Origin: JBAWAP01 sp049589355
Lineage (GTDB): Bacteria > Chloroflexota > Anaerolineae > VGOG01
Direction of reading: 5' to 3'
NCBI GenBank assembly: GCA_049589355.1
Contig: JBAWAP010000001.1
Location: 1-18,764, forward strand
Length of the DNA stretch: 18,764 bases
Shown here: one piece after another, positions 1 through 5,573 of the stretch
Position numbering within the stretch: position 1 is the first letter of the stretch
Layout: every line of letters starts with the position of its first letter
Notes under the pieces: model-generated
Told to the model about the DNA's origin: nothing
What the model saw: only the letters and a program-made list of their open reading frames with translations
The model's database searches: none
Made by a program: the position numbers and the translations under genes

Positions 1-381
1 CGTAGGAGTTGGGGTTTTGGTCGGCGTCGGGGTCTTGGTCGGGGTGGGTGTATTCGTCGGCGTCGGCGTCGCTACTCCAGGTATAAGGAGTTGCCAACCG
101 GGATAGATCCAATGAGGATCCTCAATCAGAGCATAGCTGGCGTCTTCGTTGTGCTTAGCGTTGGTTGCCTCGACAATCCTTCGATACCGCCAACCGCCGC
201 CCAGATGCAGTGTCGCTATGTCCCACAGGGTGTCACCTTTTTTCACAGTGTAGGTCAAATCGCCCCCTTGCAGTTCGGGGGATGCCGCCCTAGTCAAGGG
301 CAGATCGTTAGTCAAGGCCAATGCCAGAATCAGCATCAAGGCTAGCACAAGCAAGATTTTCGTTTTAGTAACTGTTTTCAC
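1..381 (-). CDS. Secreted LysM-domain protein with Thr-Pro-rich tail, C-terminus cut by window edge
   Basis: The minus-strand frame is open from a GTG at 381 to base 1 (127 codons, no stop). It starts VKTVTKTKILLVLALML, a basic n-region followed by a hydrophobic core, so it is a signal peptide or membrane anchor. Residues about 42-105 form a LysM domain: LTYTVKKGDTLWDIA at the start and WIYPGWQLLIP at the end are typical of this peptidoglycan/chitin-binding fold. The last residues in view are a low-complexity linker of repeated TPTPTK units, common in surface proteins of Chloroflexota. A GGAAG ribosome-binding site lies just upstream of the GTG. The gene follows the receiver-domain gene by 33 nt and is probably co-transcribed with it. 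It most likely acts at the cell envelope; any catalytic domain would lie outside the window. Confidence 0.85.
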   Translation of the reverse strand, partial: MKTVTKTKILLVLALMLILALALTNDLPLTRAASPELQGGDLTYTVKKGDTLWDIATLHLGGGWRYRRIVEATNAKHNEDASYALIEDPHWIYPGWQLLIPGVATPTPTNTPTPTKTPTPTKTPTPT

Positions 382-414
382 TTCATCTTCCTTTCACCAT
401 CGCTTTCGGTTCCT

Positions 415-774
415 TCATCCCCTGGCAAGTATCTGGTTCGCTTTGTCCACCACATCTCGAACGGCAAAGGGCCTGACCAGCAGGATGAAGCTCGCTTCGT
501 CGAAGTCAAACTGGGCCAGGTCGAAGGTGCCGCTGCAGACCAGGATGGGCACGTCGCCAGCCAAGGCTTGCAAATCCGCCAGGAGGGGCTCCTTTAGACT
601 CTGGCCCATGGTGTCCAGGATGATCAGGTGGGGCCTCACCGTCCCCCGGTCCAGCAGCATCACGGCTTCTTCGATGGTTTGCCGGGCCACGACCTCGTAG
701 CCTTCCTCCGAGAGTTGGGCCATGATAAAGGCACGCACTTTCCATTCTTTGGCGATAAGGATTATCTCGCTCAC
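415..774 (-). CDS. Degenerate response-regulator receiver-domain protein
   Basis: A 119-aa stand-alone protein with the CheY-like alternating pattern. It has a hydrophobic beta-1 (IILIA), a possible phospho-acceptor D54 in LIILD, S81 after beta-4 (PILVCSG) and a final LLVRPF. The acidic pair normally found after beta-1 is replaced by A8/K9, and the usual invariant Lys before Pro is R101, so phosphorylation by a histidine kinase is doubtful and it may be a pseudo-receiver. No output domain is present. The start is GTG at 774, because no in-frame ATG exists between it and the upstream stop. The purine-rich AAAAGG directly abuts the start and is closer than usual. A good promoter lies about 30-50 nt upstream. 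The LysM gene follows on the same strand. Confidence 0.75.
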   Translation of the reverse strand: MSEIILIAKEWKVRAFIMAQLSEEGYEVVARQTIEEAVMLLDRGTVRPHLIILDTMGQSLKEPLLADLQALAGDVPILVCSGTFDLAQFDFDEASFILLVRPFAVRDVVDKANQILARG

Positions 775-801
775 CTTTTGCCCACGTCGAGATACTACCC
801 C

Positions 802-830
802 ATTTTAACACTTTCTGCCCATAATTTCAA
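802..830 (-). promoter_or_regulatory. Sigma-70-type promoter for the receiver/LysM operon
   Basis: Read on the minus strand: -35 TTGAAA (830-825), a 17-nt spacer, and -10 TAAAAT (807-802). The predicted start of transcription is near 795, which leaves a leader of about 20 nt before the GTG at 774. The match and spacing are good; there is no experimental support. Confidence 0.6.
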
Positions 831-939
831 GCTTGTATCGGGCTTGTGCAGGATTTGGCGCAAGCCACTCGCATAGAGGTTAGAAGAGAAGCGAGAGGAT
901 ACCCTCGTACGCCCCAGGCTTTCGCTACGCACGCCCTCC

Positions 940-968
940 TTGACGAAACACGAGGGCTGTGTTATACT
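940..968 (+). promoter_or_regulatory. Extended -10 promoter for the threonine dehydrogenase gene
   Basis: -35 TTGACG (940-945), a 17-nt spacer, then TGTTATACT, with the TG of an extended -10 and TATACT at 963-968. Transcription should start near 975. This rules out the upstream in-frame ATG at 940, which lies inside the -35, and supports translation from 1012. Confidence 0.7.
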
Positions 969-1011
969 GGACTTGGTACGAGATAACCAAACTCAAAGGA
1001 GAGTAAAGCCA

Positions 1012-1977
1012 ATGTCAGAAACGCAAAAGATCCTCGTGACCGGGGCCTGCGGTCAGATCGGCTCCGAGTTGACCATGGCCCTCCGCGAGAGGTACGGCAA
1101 CGAGAAGGTCGTGGCCACCGGGCACAGAACGGAGCCCAGTGAGCAGTTACGCGACTCAGGCCCCTTCGAGTTCATTGACGTTACCAGGAGGGAGACGGTA
1201 GAGCAGATCGTGGATAAGTATGATATTGACACGATCTATCATCTGGCTGCCATCCTCTCGGCTGTCGGGGAGCAAAAGCCCCACCTGGCGTGGGACGTGA
1301 ACATCAATGGCCTGTACAATGTTCTCGAGGTCGCGCGGGAACGTAAGATGACCCGAGTTTTCTGTCCCAGTTCCATCGCTGCCTTTGGGCCGGATACTCC
1401 TCGCGACAATACACCCCAGGAGACGATCCTGCGCCCCACGACCATGTACGGTGTCACCAAGGTGGCCGGGGAGCTCCTATGCGACTACTACTTCCATCGC
1501 TTCGGTTTGGACGTGCGCGGCACCCGCTATCCCGGCATCATAAGCAGCGAGACCCTCCCCGGCGGTGGCACCACCGATTACGCCGTGGAGATCTTCTACG
1601 AGGCGATCAAGCACCAGCGGTACACCTGTTTTTTGCGAGAAGATACGGTACTGCCTATGATGTACATGCCCGATTGCATCAAGGCTACCATTGACTTGAT
1701 GGAGGCCGACCTTTCCAGGCTCAAGCACCACGCTGATTTCAATCTGGCGGCCATGAGTTTCTCCCCCGCCGAGTTGGTGGCCGAGATCAAGAAGCACATT
1801 CTTGAGTTCACCTGCGAATACAAGCCCGACTTCAGGCAAGCCATCGCCGACTCCTGGCCCAGGACCATTGACGACAGCGCCGCCCGTGAGGAGTGGGGCT
1901 GGGAGCCGAGCTACGACCTGGCAGCGATGACGGCGGATATGCTGGACAAGCTGGGGCAACGGATAAGAAGTGGATAA
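1012..1977 (+). CDS. tdh: NAD-dependent L-threonine 3-dehydrogenase, SDR (epimerase-like) type
   Basis: A 321-aa extended short-chain dehydrogenase. It oxidises L-threonine to 2-amino-3-ketobutyrate with NAD in the cytoplasm, the first step of threonine breakdown to glycine. The Rossmann motif TGACGQIG is at residues 10-17, catalytic Tyr146 and Lys150 are in YGVTK, and the Ser pair is at 120-121. RYPGIIS, GGGTTDYAVEIF and the LPMMYMPDCIKAT stretch are characteristic of the UDP-galactose-epimerase-like Tdh subfamily rather than of sugar epimerases. The length fits the family. The start at 1012 has AAAGGAG about nine bases upstream and a promoter at 940-968. No kbl partner is seen in the window. 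The gene is intact and marks the edge of the accessory region; decayed COG2865 sequence begins about 80 nt after its stop. Confidence 0.88.
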   Translation: MSETQKILVTGACGQIGSELTMALRERYGNEKVVATGHRTEPSEQLRDSGPFEFIDVTRRETVEQIVDKYDIDTIYHLAAILSAVGEQKPHLAWDVNINGLYNVLEVARERKMTRVFCPSSIAAFGPDTPRDNTPQETILRPTTMYGVTKVAGELLCDYYFHRFGLDVRGTRYPGIISSETLPGGGTTDYAVEIFYEAIKHQRYTCFLREDTVLPMMYMPDCIKATIDLMEADLSRLKHHADFNLAAMSFSPAELVAEIKKHILEFTCEYKPDFRQAIADSWPRTIDDSAAREEWGWEPSYDLAAMTADMLDKLGQRIRSG

Positions 1978-2056
1978 TCTGGATGGTTGGCCTCGATGCC
2001 AGGAGAGTCCGCTGGTCTGCTGTGCCACGGGCGACTGGCCTGAGAGTGGCACTCAA

Positions 2057-2273
2057 GTGGATGCGCGGGCTAAACGAGCGACAGGTCAAGGCGATGGGAT
2101 ACGTCAGCCAGCACGGTCGGGTGACGAATCGGGAATATCAGGAACTCTGTGGTATCAGTCGGAGCACCGCCAAAAAAGAGCTACAGGCGTTAGTGATGCG
2201 AGGTCTTCTCCAACAACAAGGAGCCGGCCGCTATGCGCACTATGTCTTGGCCAGTATTGGACACACCCAATGA
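2057..2273 (+). pseudogene. Orphan C-terminal wHTH of a COG2865-family protein (cassette A, copy 1)
   Basis: An open frame carrying only the final wHTH domain, from WMRGLNERQVKAM to YVLASIGHTQ. It is about 96% identical by eye at the DNA level to the last part of the intact gene at 2719-4137: roughly 12 mismatches over the shared 310 bp from 2057. The AlbA_2 and HATPase domains are missing, and homology starts abruptly at 2057. The recognition-helix region reads ISRSTAKKELQAL. No start codon or ribosome-binding site suits a separate gene, so I treat it as a 3' remnant or silent cassette. Its TGA stop lies inside the first downstream repeat. Confidence 0.75.
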
Positions 2274-2311
2274 CCATTAAATGACCATTGAATGACCATT
2301 GATTGAGCATT
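2270..2311 (+). repeat. Cassette A iterons, copy 1 (11-bp period)
   Basis: ATGACCATT occurs at 2270, 2281 and 2292, followed by a degenerate TTGAGCATT at 2303. The period is exactly 11 bp. The stop codon of the preceding wHTH frame (2271-2273) is part of the first unit. The same array with one more unit follows the second copy of this cassette at 4134. Confidence 0.85.
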
Positions 2312-2365
2312 TCCTGGCCGACCTGGTAGCCTGCCAACTCGTTCAGCAGGTTGGTGCCAGGGGGA
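2311..2365 (+). pseudogene. Short wHTH C-terminal scrap (cassette F, copy 1)
   Basis: Encodes FLADLVACQLVQQVGARGK, matching the end of a wHTH (the wing region, as in LVxxGxVQQxGxGR). It is nearly identical to 4186-4240. It is joined out of frame to cassette B at about 2366, so it is a recombination scar rather than a gene. Confidence 0.55.
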
Positions 2366-2548
2366 AAGTTGAGGCTGATGGTGAATGAGAAGCGAGTGCT
2401 GACAAATCGGGACTATCGAGAACTGTCAGGGGTGAGCAATCGGATCGCTGCCAACGAACTGCAGGATTTGGTCAAAAAGGGATTGGTACAGCGACTTGGG
2501 GCTGGACGTAGCGTCCGGTACGTTGAAGAGACCAATGTACACGATTAG
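2366..2548 (+). pseudogene. Orphan C-terminal wHTH of a COG2865-family protein (cassette B)
   Basis: An open frame encoding LRLMVNEKRVLTNRDYREL, recognition-helix region VSNRIAANELQDLV, wing GLVQRLGAGRSVRYV, then NVHD and a TAG stop. It aligns with the end of the copy at 4449-4890 (cassette C), sharing the first half almost exactly and differing in the recognition helix. Everything before the wHTH is absent, and the upstream junction with the cassette F scrap is out of frame. It could be translated only from a poor upstream TTG. The TAG stop overlaps the first of three GTACACGATT repeats. Confidence 0.7.
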
Positions 2549-2578
2549 GCAAAAAAGTACACGATTAAGTACACGATT
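2537..2578 (+). repeat. Cassette B iterons, GTACACGATT x3 (20/12 spacing)
   Basis: Three perfect 10-bp direct repeats at 2537, 2557 and 2569, so the start-to-start spacing is 20 then 12. The first overlaps the stop codon of cassette B. The same spacing with other words follows cassettes C, D and E. A T-run follows the last unit, but there is no hairpin. Confidence 0.85.
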
Positions 2579-2601
2579 TTTCTGCAAAGCGTACTTGACG
2601 T

Positions 2602-2679
2602 GATTCATTGGGCCAAATCATCGGCGTGGCTCACCGCTTCAGGGGCGTAGAGGAGTTGGTCGGGACAGTGGGTGAGTAG
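2602..2679 (+). pseudogene. Remnant of unidentified gene tail, copy 1
   Basis: An open frame reading IIGVAHRFRGVEELVG, then TVGE and TAG, placed 40 nt before a COG2865 gene. It matches the tails at 4351-4431 and 4954-5163. No domain is recognised. Its recurrence just ahead of COG2865 starts suggests that the ancestral gene order was geneX, COG2865, iterons. Confidence 0.5.
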
Positions 2680-2718
2680 CAGAGGCGGGTGTATGTAACT
2701 TGAGGTGTGAGGGTAGGG

Positions 2719-4137
2719 ATGAACGAAGAGACTTTCGCTCGCTTGCTCCAGCAACGGGAAGGGGAAACGCTGGATTTCAAGCAAGAGCTACCGGGTTCGT
2801 CTGATTTGGCTGTGCTCATCAGCGCGTTCTACAACACGCGCGGCGGCATGATCGTCATCGGTGTGGACGACCAACGCCGGCCGGTGGGGGTGGACCGGCC
2901 ACAGGGCGTGGAGGCCGGCATCGTCAACATCATCCGTGACCGTCTGGACCTGGACGTGTTGCCCACCATCGAAATCGTGGCCTACCAGGGCCAGGAATTC
3001 GTGGCGGTAACCTGTCCTCGTGGACCCTATCCGCCCTACTTCGTGCGTGGCGAACCCAGGCCGTACGTGCGCGTTGGCTCCAGCAATCGAGTGGCTACCC
3101 ATGCTGAGATCCGGCACCTCTACCTGCTCTCGGGTGAGGTAAGCTACGAGACCCTGCCTTGCCGTGGGGCCAGCCTGACCGACTTCTCCCCGGCCCTCAT
3201 CGCCCGCTACCGAGAACGACGCAGTCGTCACACTGCGGGTGCGCTCGATCTCAGCGACGAGGAGTTGCTGCGCAACCTGGGCTGCGTAGTTGAAGACGAA
3301 GGCCGGCTCCTGCCCACCAACGCCGGAGTGTTGCTCTTCACCGAAGACCCCTACCGCTTCTTACGCCAAAACGAGATCACTTGTGCCCAGTTCAAAGGCA
3401 CTGACATGCTGCGCACTATTGACCGCAAAGACCTACGAGGGGCGCTGCCTGACCTAGTGATGGCGGCGGAACAGTTCCTTTATCGCCACATCCGCATTGG
3501 TCATGAGGTGATCGGTTTCGAAGGGATTGATTACTGGGAATATCCCCAGGAGGCGATGCGCGAAGCCCTGATCAATGCCGTCATCCATCGGGACTACGGC
3601 ATCGTTGGTGGGCGCATCCGTATCTTCCTATTCGATGACCGCATCGAATTCTACAGCCCTGGCGACCTGCTCCCCGGTGTCACGGTAGAGAAGATGCAGC
3701 GGTTGGAGAGCCAGTCCAAGCTACGCAACCCGGTCATCATCGAAGTCTTTCGCGACCTGGGCGGTTTCATTGAGAAGATGGGCACCGGCATCCAACGCAT
3801 GGCCCGGGCCATGGAAGAACACGGGCTGCCCCGGCCTCGCTTTGAGGAACTGGAGGGTGAGTTCCGGGTCACGCTCATTGGCCCGGGGGATCGGTTCATG
3901 GAAAAGGGAGCTGTCCCAGAGTGGATGCGCGGGCTAAACGAGCGGCAGGTCAAGGCGATGGAATATGTCAGCCAGCGCGGTCGGGTGACGAATCTGGAAT
4001 ATCAGGAACTCTGTGGTGTCAGTCGGAGCACCGCCAAAAAAGAGCTACAGGCGTTGGTGATGCGAGGTCTTCTCCAACAACAGGGAACCGGCCGCTATGC
4101 GCACTATGTCTTGGCCGGTATTGGACACACCCAATGA
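2719..4137 (+). CDS. COG2865-family protein: AlbA_2 + HATPase_c_4 + wHTH (cassette A, intact)
   Basis: A 472-aa protein. Residues about 12-125 form the AlbA_2 (Schlafen AAA_4-type) domain, beginning EGETLDFKQELP and containing ISAFYNTRGGMIVIGV. The HATPase_c_4 module includes EALINAVIHRDYG from residue 282, then FDDRIEFYSPG and MGTGIQRM. A wHTH starts at LNERQ (residue 406), with recognition-helix region VSRSTAKKELQAL. The family is annotated as putative transcriptional regulator/ATP-binding protein and is often found inside type I restriction loci. The start ATG at 2719 has GAGGG five bases upstream; an in-frame GTG at 2707 is an alternative. The linker before the wHTH (GDRFMEKGAVPEWMRG) differs from other copies here, suggesting that the end was swapped. 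The TGA stop lies in the first ATGACCATT iteron. Confidence 0.85.
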   Translation: MNEETFARLLQQREGETLDFKQELPGSSDLAVLISAFYNTRGGMIVIGVDDQRRPVGVDRPQGVEAGIVNIIRDRLDLDVLPTIEIVAYQGQEFVAVTCPRGPYPPYFVRGEPRPYVRVGSSNRVATHAEIRHLYLLSGEVSYETLPCRGASLTDFSPALIARYRERRSRHTAGALDLSDEELLRNLGCVVEDEGRLLPTNAGVLLFTEDPYRFLRQNEITCAQFKGTDMLRTIDRKDLRGALPDLVMAAEQFLYRHIRIGHEVIGFEGIDYWEYPQEAMREALINAVIHRDYGIVGGRIRIFLFDDRIEFYSPGDLLPGVTVEKMQRLESQSKLRNPVIIEVFRDLGGFIEKMGTGIQRMARAMEEHGLPRPRFEELEGEFRVTLIGPGDRFMEKGAVPEWMRGLNERQVKAMEYVSQRGRVTNLEYQELCGVSRSTAKKELQALVMRGLLQQQGTGRYAHYVLAGIGHTQ

Positions 4138-4186
4138 CCATTAAATGACCATTAGATGACCATTGAATGACCATTGATTGAGCATT
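4134..4186 (+). repeat. Cassette A iterons, copy 2 (11-bp period)
   Basis: ATGACCATT at 4134, 4145, 4156 and 4167, plus a degenerate TTGAGCATT at 4178; the period is exactly 11 bp. There is one more unit than in the copy at 2270, which accounts exactly for the length difference between the two duplicated segments (310 versus 321 bp). The stop codon of the intact gene is in unit one. Confidence 0.88.
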
Positions 4187-4281
4187 TCCTGGCCGACCTG
4201 GTAGCCCGCCAATTCGTTCAGCAGGTTGGTGCCAGGGGGAAGGGCGTGTACTACGTGCTGGCCGATCATTTGCGTAGATAA
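4186..4281 (+). pseudogene. C-terminal wHTH scrap (cassette F, copy 2)
   Basis: Open frame FLADLVARQFVQQVGARGKG, then VYYVLADHLRR and TAA. It fits the last helix and wing of the family's wHTH. The recognition helix and everything upstream are gone, cut at the cassette A iterons. It is followed 11 nt later by its own distinct repeat array. Confidence 0.6.
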
Positions 4282-4292
4282 TGCCCTTACAA

Positions 4293-4336
4293 ATGCCGCA
4301 TGGATACGGCATTGGATGCGGCATTTGTGCGGCATT
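4293..4336 (+). repeat. Cassette F iterons, ATGCGGCATT-type
   Basis: Direct units ATACGGCATT (4304), ATGCGGCATT (4316) and GTGCGGCATT (4327), spaced 12 and 11 bp. They are preceded by ATGCCGCAT at 4293, the exact reverse complement of the 9-bp core. The array begins 11 nt after the cassette F stop codon and ends 15 nt before the second tail remnant. Confidence 0.75.
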
Positions 4337-4350
4337 TTGCAGCCTATATC

Positions 4351-4431
4351 CCTCGGTGGTTCCGGTGCGGCGGGACCGAGGAGTTGGTCGGGGCGGTGGG
4401 GGAGTTACAGCGATGGGTGTGTGCAACTTGA
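4351..4431 (+). pseudogene. Remnant of unidentified gene tail, copy 2
   Basis: An open frame with RCGGTEELVGAVGE, then LQRWVCAT and TGA, ending 17 nt before the start of a COG2865 remnant. It is homologous to the tails at 2602-2679 and 4954-5163. Its function is not recognised. Confidence 0.5.
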
Positions 4432-4448
4432 GGTGCGAAAGGAAAGGT

Positions 4449-4890
4449 ATGACTTCTGAAGAACTCCAGGCTGGCTTTTGGGCGCAACAAGCTCATCGCC
4501 GAACTCCTGTTCAACATTCGCTACATTGAGCGCTGGAACACCGGTATCTTGCGGATGCGTTGCTGGATGCGAGAGCATGGATTGCCAGAGCCAGTCTTTC
4601 AAGAAGTAGGCCAGACCTTCAAGGTCACATTCCAGGGGCCGGGGGAGCGAATCCTGGACCTGATCCCCGAAGAGGGCGTTACCGACCTGCGCGCCCTGGG
4701 CCTGAACGAGCGGCAGATTGAGGCGTTGCGGCTGATGGTGAATGAGAAACGCGTCCTAACGAACAGAGACTACCGCGAGTTGTTCAGTGTTGGGAATCAG
4801 ACCGCGGCCAGAGAGTTGACAAAGTTGGTCGAAAAAGGTCAGGCTCGGCAGATGGGTTCAGGAAGGGCAACCAGATACGAGGCTTCCTGA
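4449..4890 (+). pseudogene. COG2865-family gene with large internal deletion (cassette C)
   Basis: A start with a good ribosome-binding site (AAAGG) gives MTSEELQ, the usual N-terminus of the family. The sequence then jumps, with a frame change near 4465, to the end of the HATPase region: FGRNKLIAELLFNIRYIERW, then HGLPEPVFQEVGQTFKVTF. About 330 residues are missing compared with the intact copies. From there the frame is open to the stop: conserved linker ILDLIPEEGVTDLRALGLNE, then the wHTH with KRVLTNRDYREL and recognition-helix region VGNQTAARELTKLV. An internal ATG at 4549 could give a 113-aa product containing the wHTH only, so residual DNA-binding function is possible. TCACACGATT iterons follow directly. 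Confidence 0.75.
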
Positions 4891-4891
4891 A

Positions 4892-4945
4892 TCACATGAT
4901 TAGTGACCTGCTCACACGATTCATCACACGATTTGTCACCAGATT
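4892..4945 (+). repeat. Cassette C iterons, TCACACGATT-type (20/12/12 spacing)
   Basis: TCACATGATT at 4892, TCACACGATT at 4912 and 4924, and a weaker TCACCAGATT at 4936. Start-to-start spacing is 20, 12, 12. The array begins two bases after the cassette C stop codon. It shares the octamer ACACGATT with the cassette B repeats, in line with the similarity of the two wHTH domains. Confidence 0.85.
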
Positions 4946-4953
4946 GCTGCTGA

Positions 4954-5163
4954 GAAGCATCCAGCGATCAAATCGCCGTGCTCAGAGCCAAAGCCGACCC
5001 AGGTCGGCTGGACGGGACACCAGTCAGCCTGGTCCACCAGGTTTGCGCTATCAGCACGACCATCTGATGGTTGGCTGACTTCAACGTCCTGCCCTTTGAC
5101 CACATAGGCCACACCATCGGCGTGGCCTACCGCTGCGGCGGCATCGAGGAGCTGGTCGGTTAG
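4954..5163 (+). pseudogene. Remnant of unidentified gene, longest copy, with internal TGA
   Basis: One frame reads DQIAVLRAKADPGRLDGTPV and on to VHQVCAISTTI, meets TGA at 5065, then continues WLADFNVLPFDHIGHTIGVA and RCGGIEELVG to TAG. The coding-like sequence continues in the same frame beyond the TGA, and the end matches the two shorter tails upstream. This points to a decayed gene with a nonsense codon. The upstream end is cut close to the cassette C iterons. I do not recognise the family. Confidence 0.5.
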
Positions 5164-5193
5164 GGGTAGCGGATTTACGGAGAATGTGGTACA

Positions 5194-5421
5194 ATGGGGT
5201 TTACACACGAAGCGGAGGCCGAACTGCTCAGCACCGAAGATGCAATCCAGGACACAGCGCGGCTGCGTGCTTTGTCCCGCCAGCGGCGACAAGGGGAGCG
5301 GGTAGTGGCCGTACGCGTGTCGCCGTGGACTTTGCTGGAGGGCATTGATTACCTAGAGCCGGACGAACTGCAACAAGCAGTACAACGGGCCGAGAAGCGA
5401 CTGGCAGCCGTAGGGGGCTAG
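5194..5421 (+). CDS. Small hypothetical protein
   Basis: A 75-aa open frame beginning MGFTHEAEAELLSTEDAIQD. It is rich in charged residues: an amphipathic N-terminal helix, a central VVAVRVSPWTLLEGIDYLEP strand-turn segment, then a C-terminal helix (DELQQAVQRAEKRLAA). There is no signal peptide or membrane segment. The ribosome-binding site is weak (GGAG about 12 bases before the ATG). It lies between the last tail remnant and the promoter of the nuclease/HerA operon and is not clearly part of that operon. It could be a small regulator or antitoxin-like protein, but no motif supports a specific call. Confidence 0.5.
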   Translation: MGFTHEAEAELLSTEDAIQDTARLRALSRQRRQGERVVAVRVSPWTLLEGIDYLEPDELQQAVQRAEKRLAAVGG

Positions 5422-5454
5422 CCGCAGGTTTCGGAGCCGCTGGGGAGCGGGGAA

Positions 5455-5483
5455 TTGACTCGAAGCATGGATGGTGGTACAAT
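5455..5483 (+). promoter_or_regulatory. Sigma-70-type promoter for the PLD/HerA/methyltransferase operon
   Basis: -35 TTGACT (5455-5460), a 17-nt spacer, -10 TACAAT (5478-5483). The predicted start of transcription is near 5490, inside what would otherwise be the 5' end of the nuclease open frame, so translation must begin downstream of it. This is the only strong promoter found ahead of the six closely spaced genes that run to 14853. Confidence 0.65.
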
Positions 5484-5501
5484 CGTCTTGGCTTTGCTGT
5501 G

Positions 5502-5573
5502 ATGGAGCGAGAGCAGACGCAAGATGTCCCCATTGTGCACAGAGGATTTTCCCGGGAGATGATCAGATCGTGA
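5502..5573 (+). other. Possible 23-aa leader ORF overlapping the nuclease start
   Basis: ATG at 5502 opens a short frame (MEREQTQDVPIVHRGF and on to a TGA at 5571-5573). Its stop overlaps the proposed GTG start of the nuclease as GTGA, an arrangement typical of translational coupling. It lies entirely within the predicted 5' leader of the operon. There is no convincing ribosome-binding site for the ATG. Confidence 0.3.

Noticed and set aside
940..1011. Longer start for the threonine dehydrogenase (ATG at 940)
   Set aside because: The ATG overlaps the -35 of a strong promoter, and the extra residues do not belong to the family; 1012 has a good ribosome-binding site.
1477..2052. Long minus-strand open frames opposite the dehydrogenase, and likewise 10026-11657 and 12213-13727 opposite the methyltransferase and COG2865 gene
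   Set aside because: They are shadows created by GC-rich coding on the plus strand; low-complexity composition and no recognisable domain or ribosome-binding site.
2270..2311. Short regular repeats as a possible CRISPR array
   Set aside because: Units are 9-10 bp with 1-10-bp gaps, there are no 30-bp-class spacers and no cas genes; they fit iterons or operators.
2595..2623. TTGACG at 2595 as a promoter for the COG2865 gene at 2719
   Set aside because: No acceptable -10 hexamer occurs at 16-18 bp downstream (it reads TCATCG).
5059..5071. Perfect small palindrome ACCATC-T-GATGGT as an operator
   Set aside because: It lies inside a decayed coding frame, is single and short, and has no matching site elsewhere; chance is likely.
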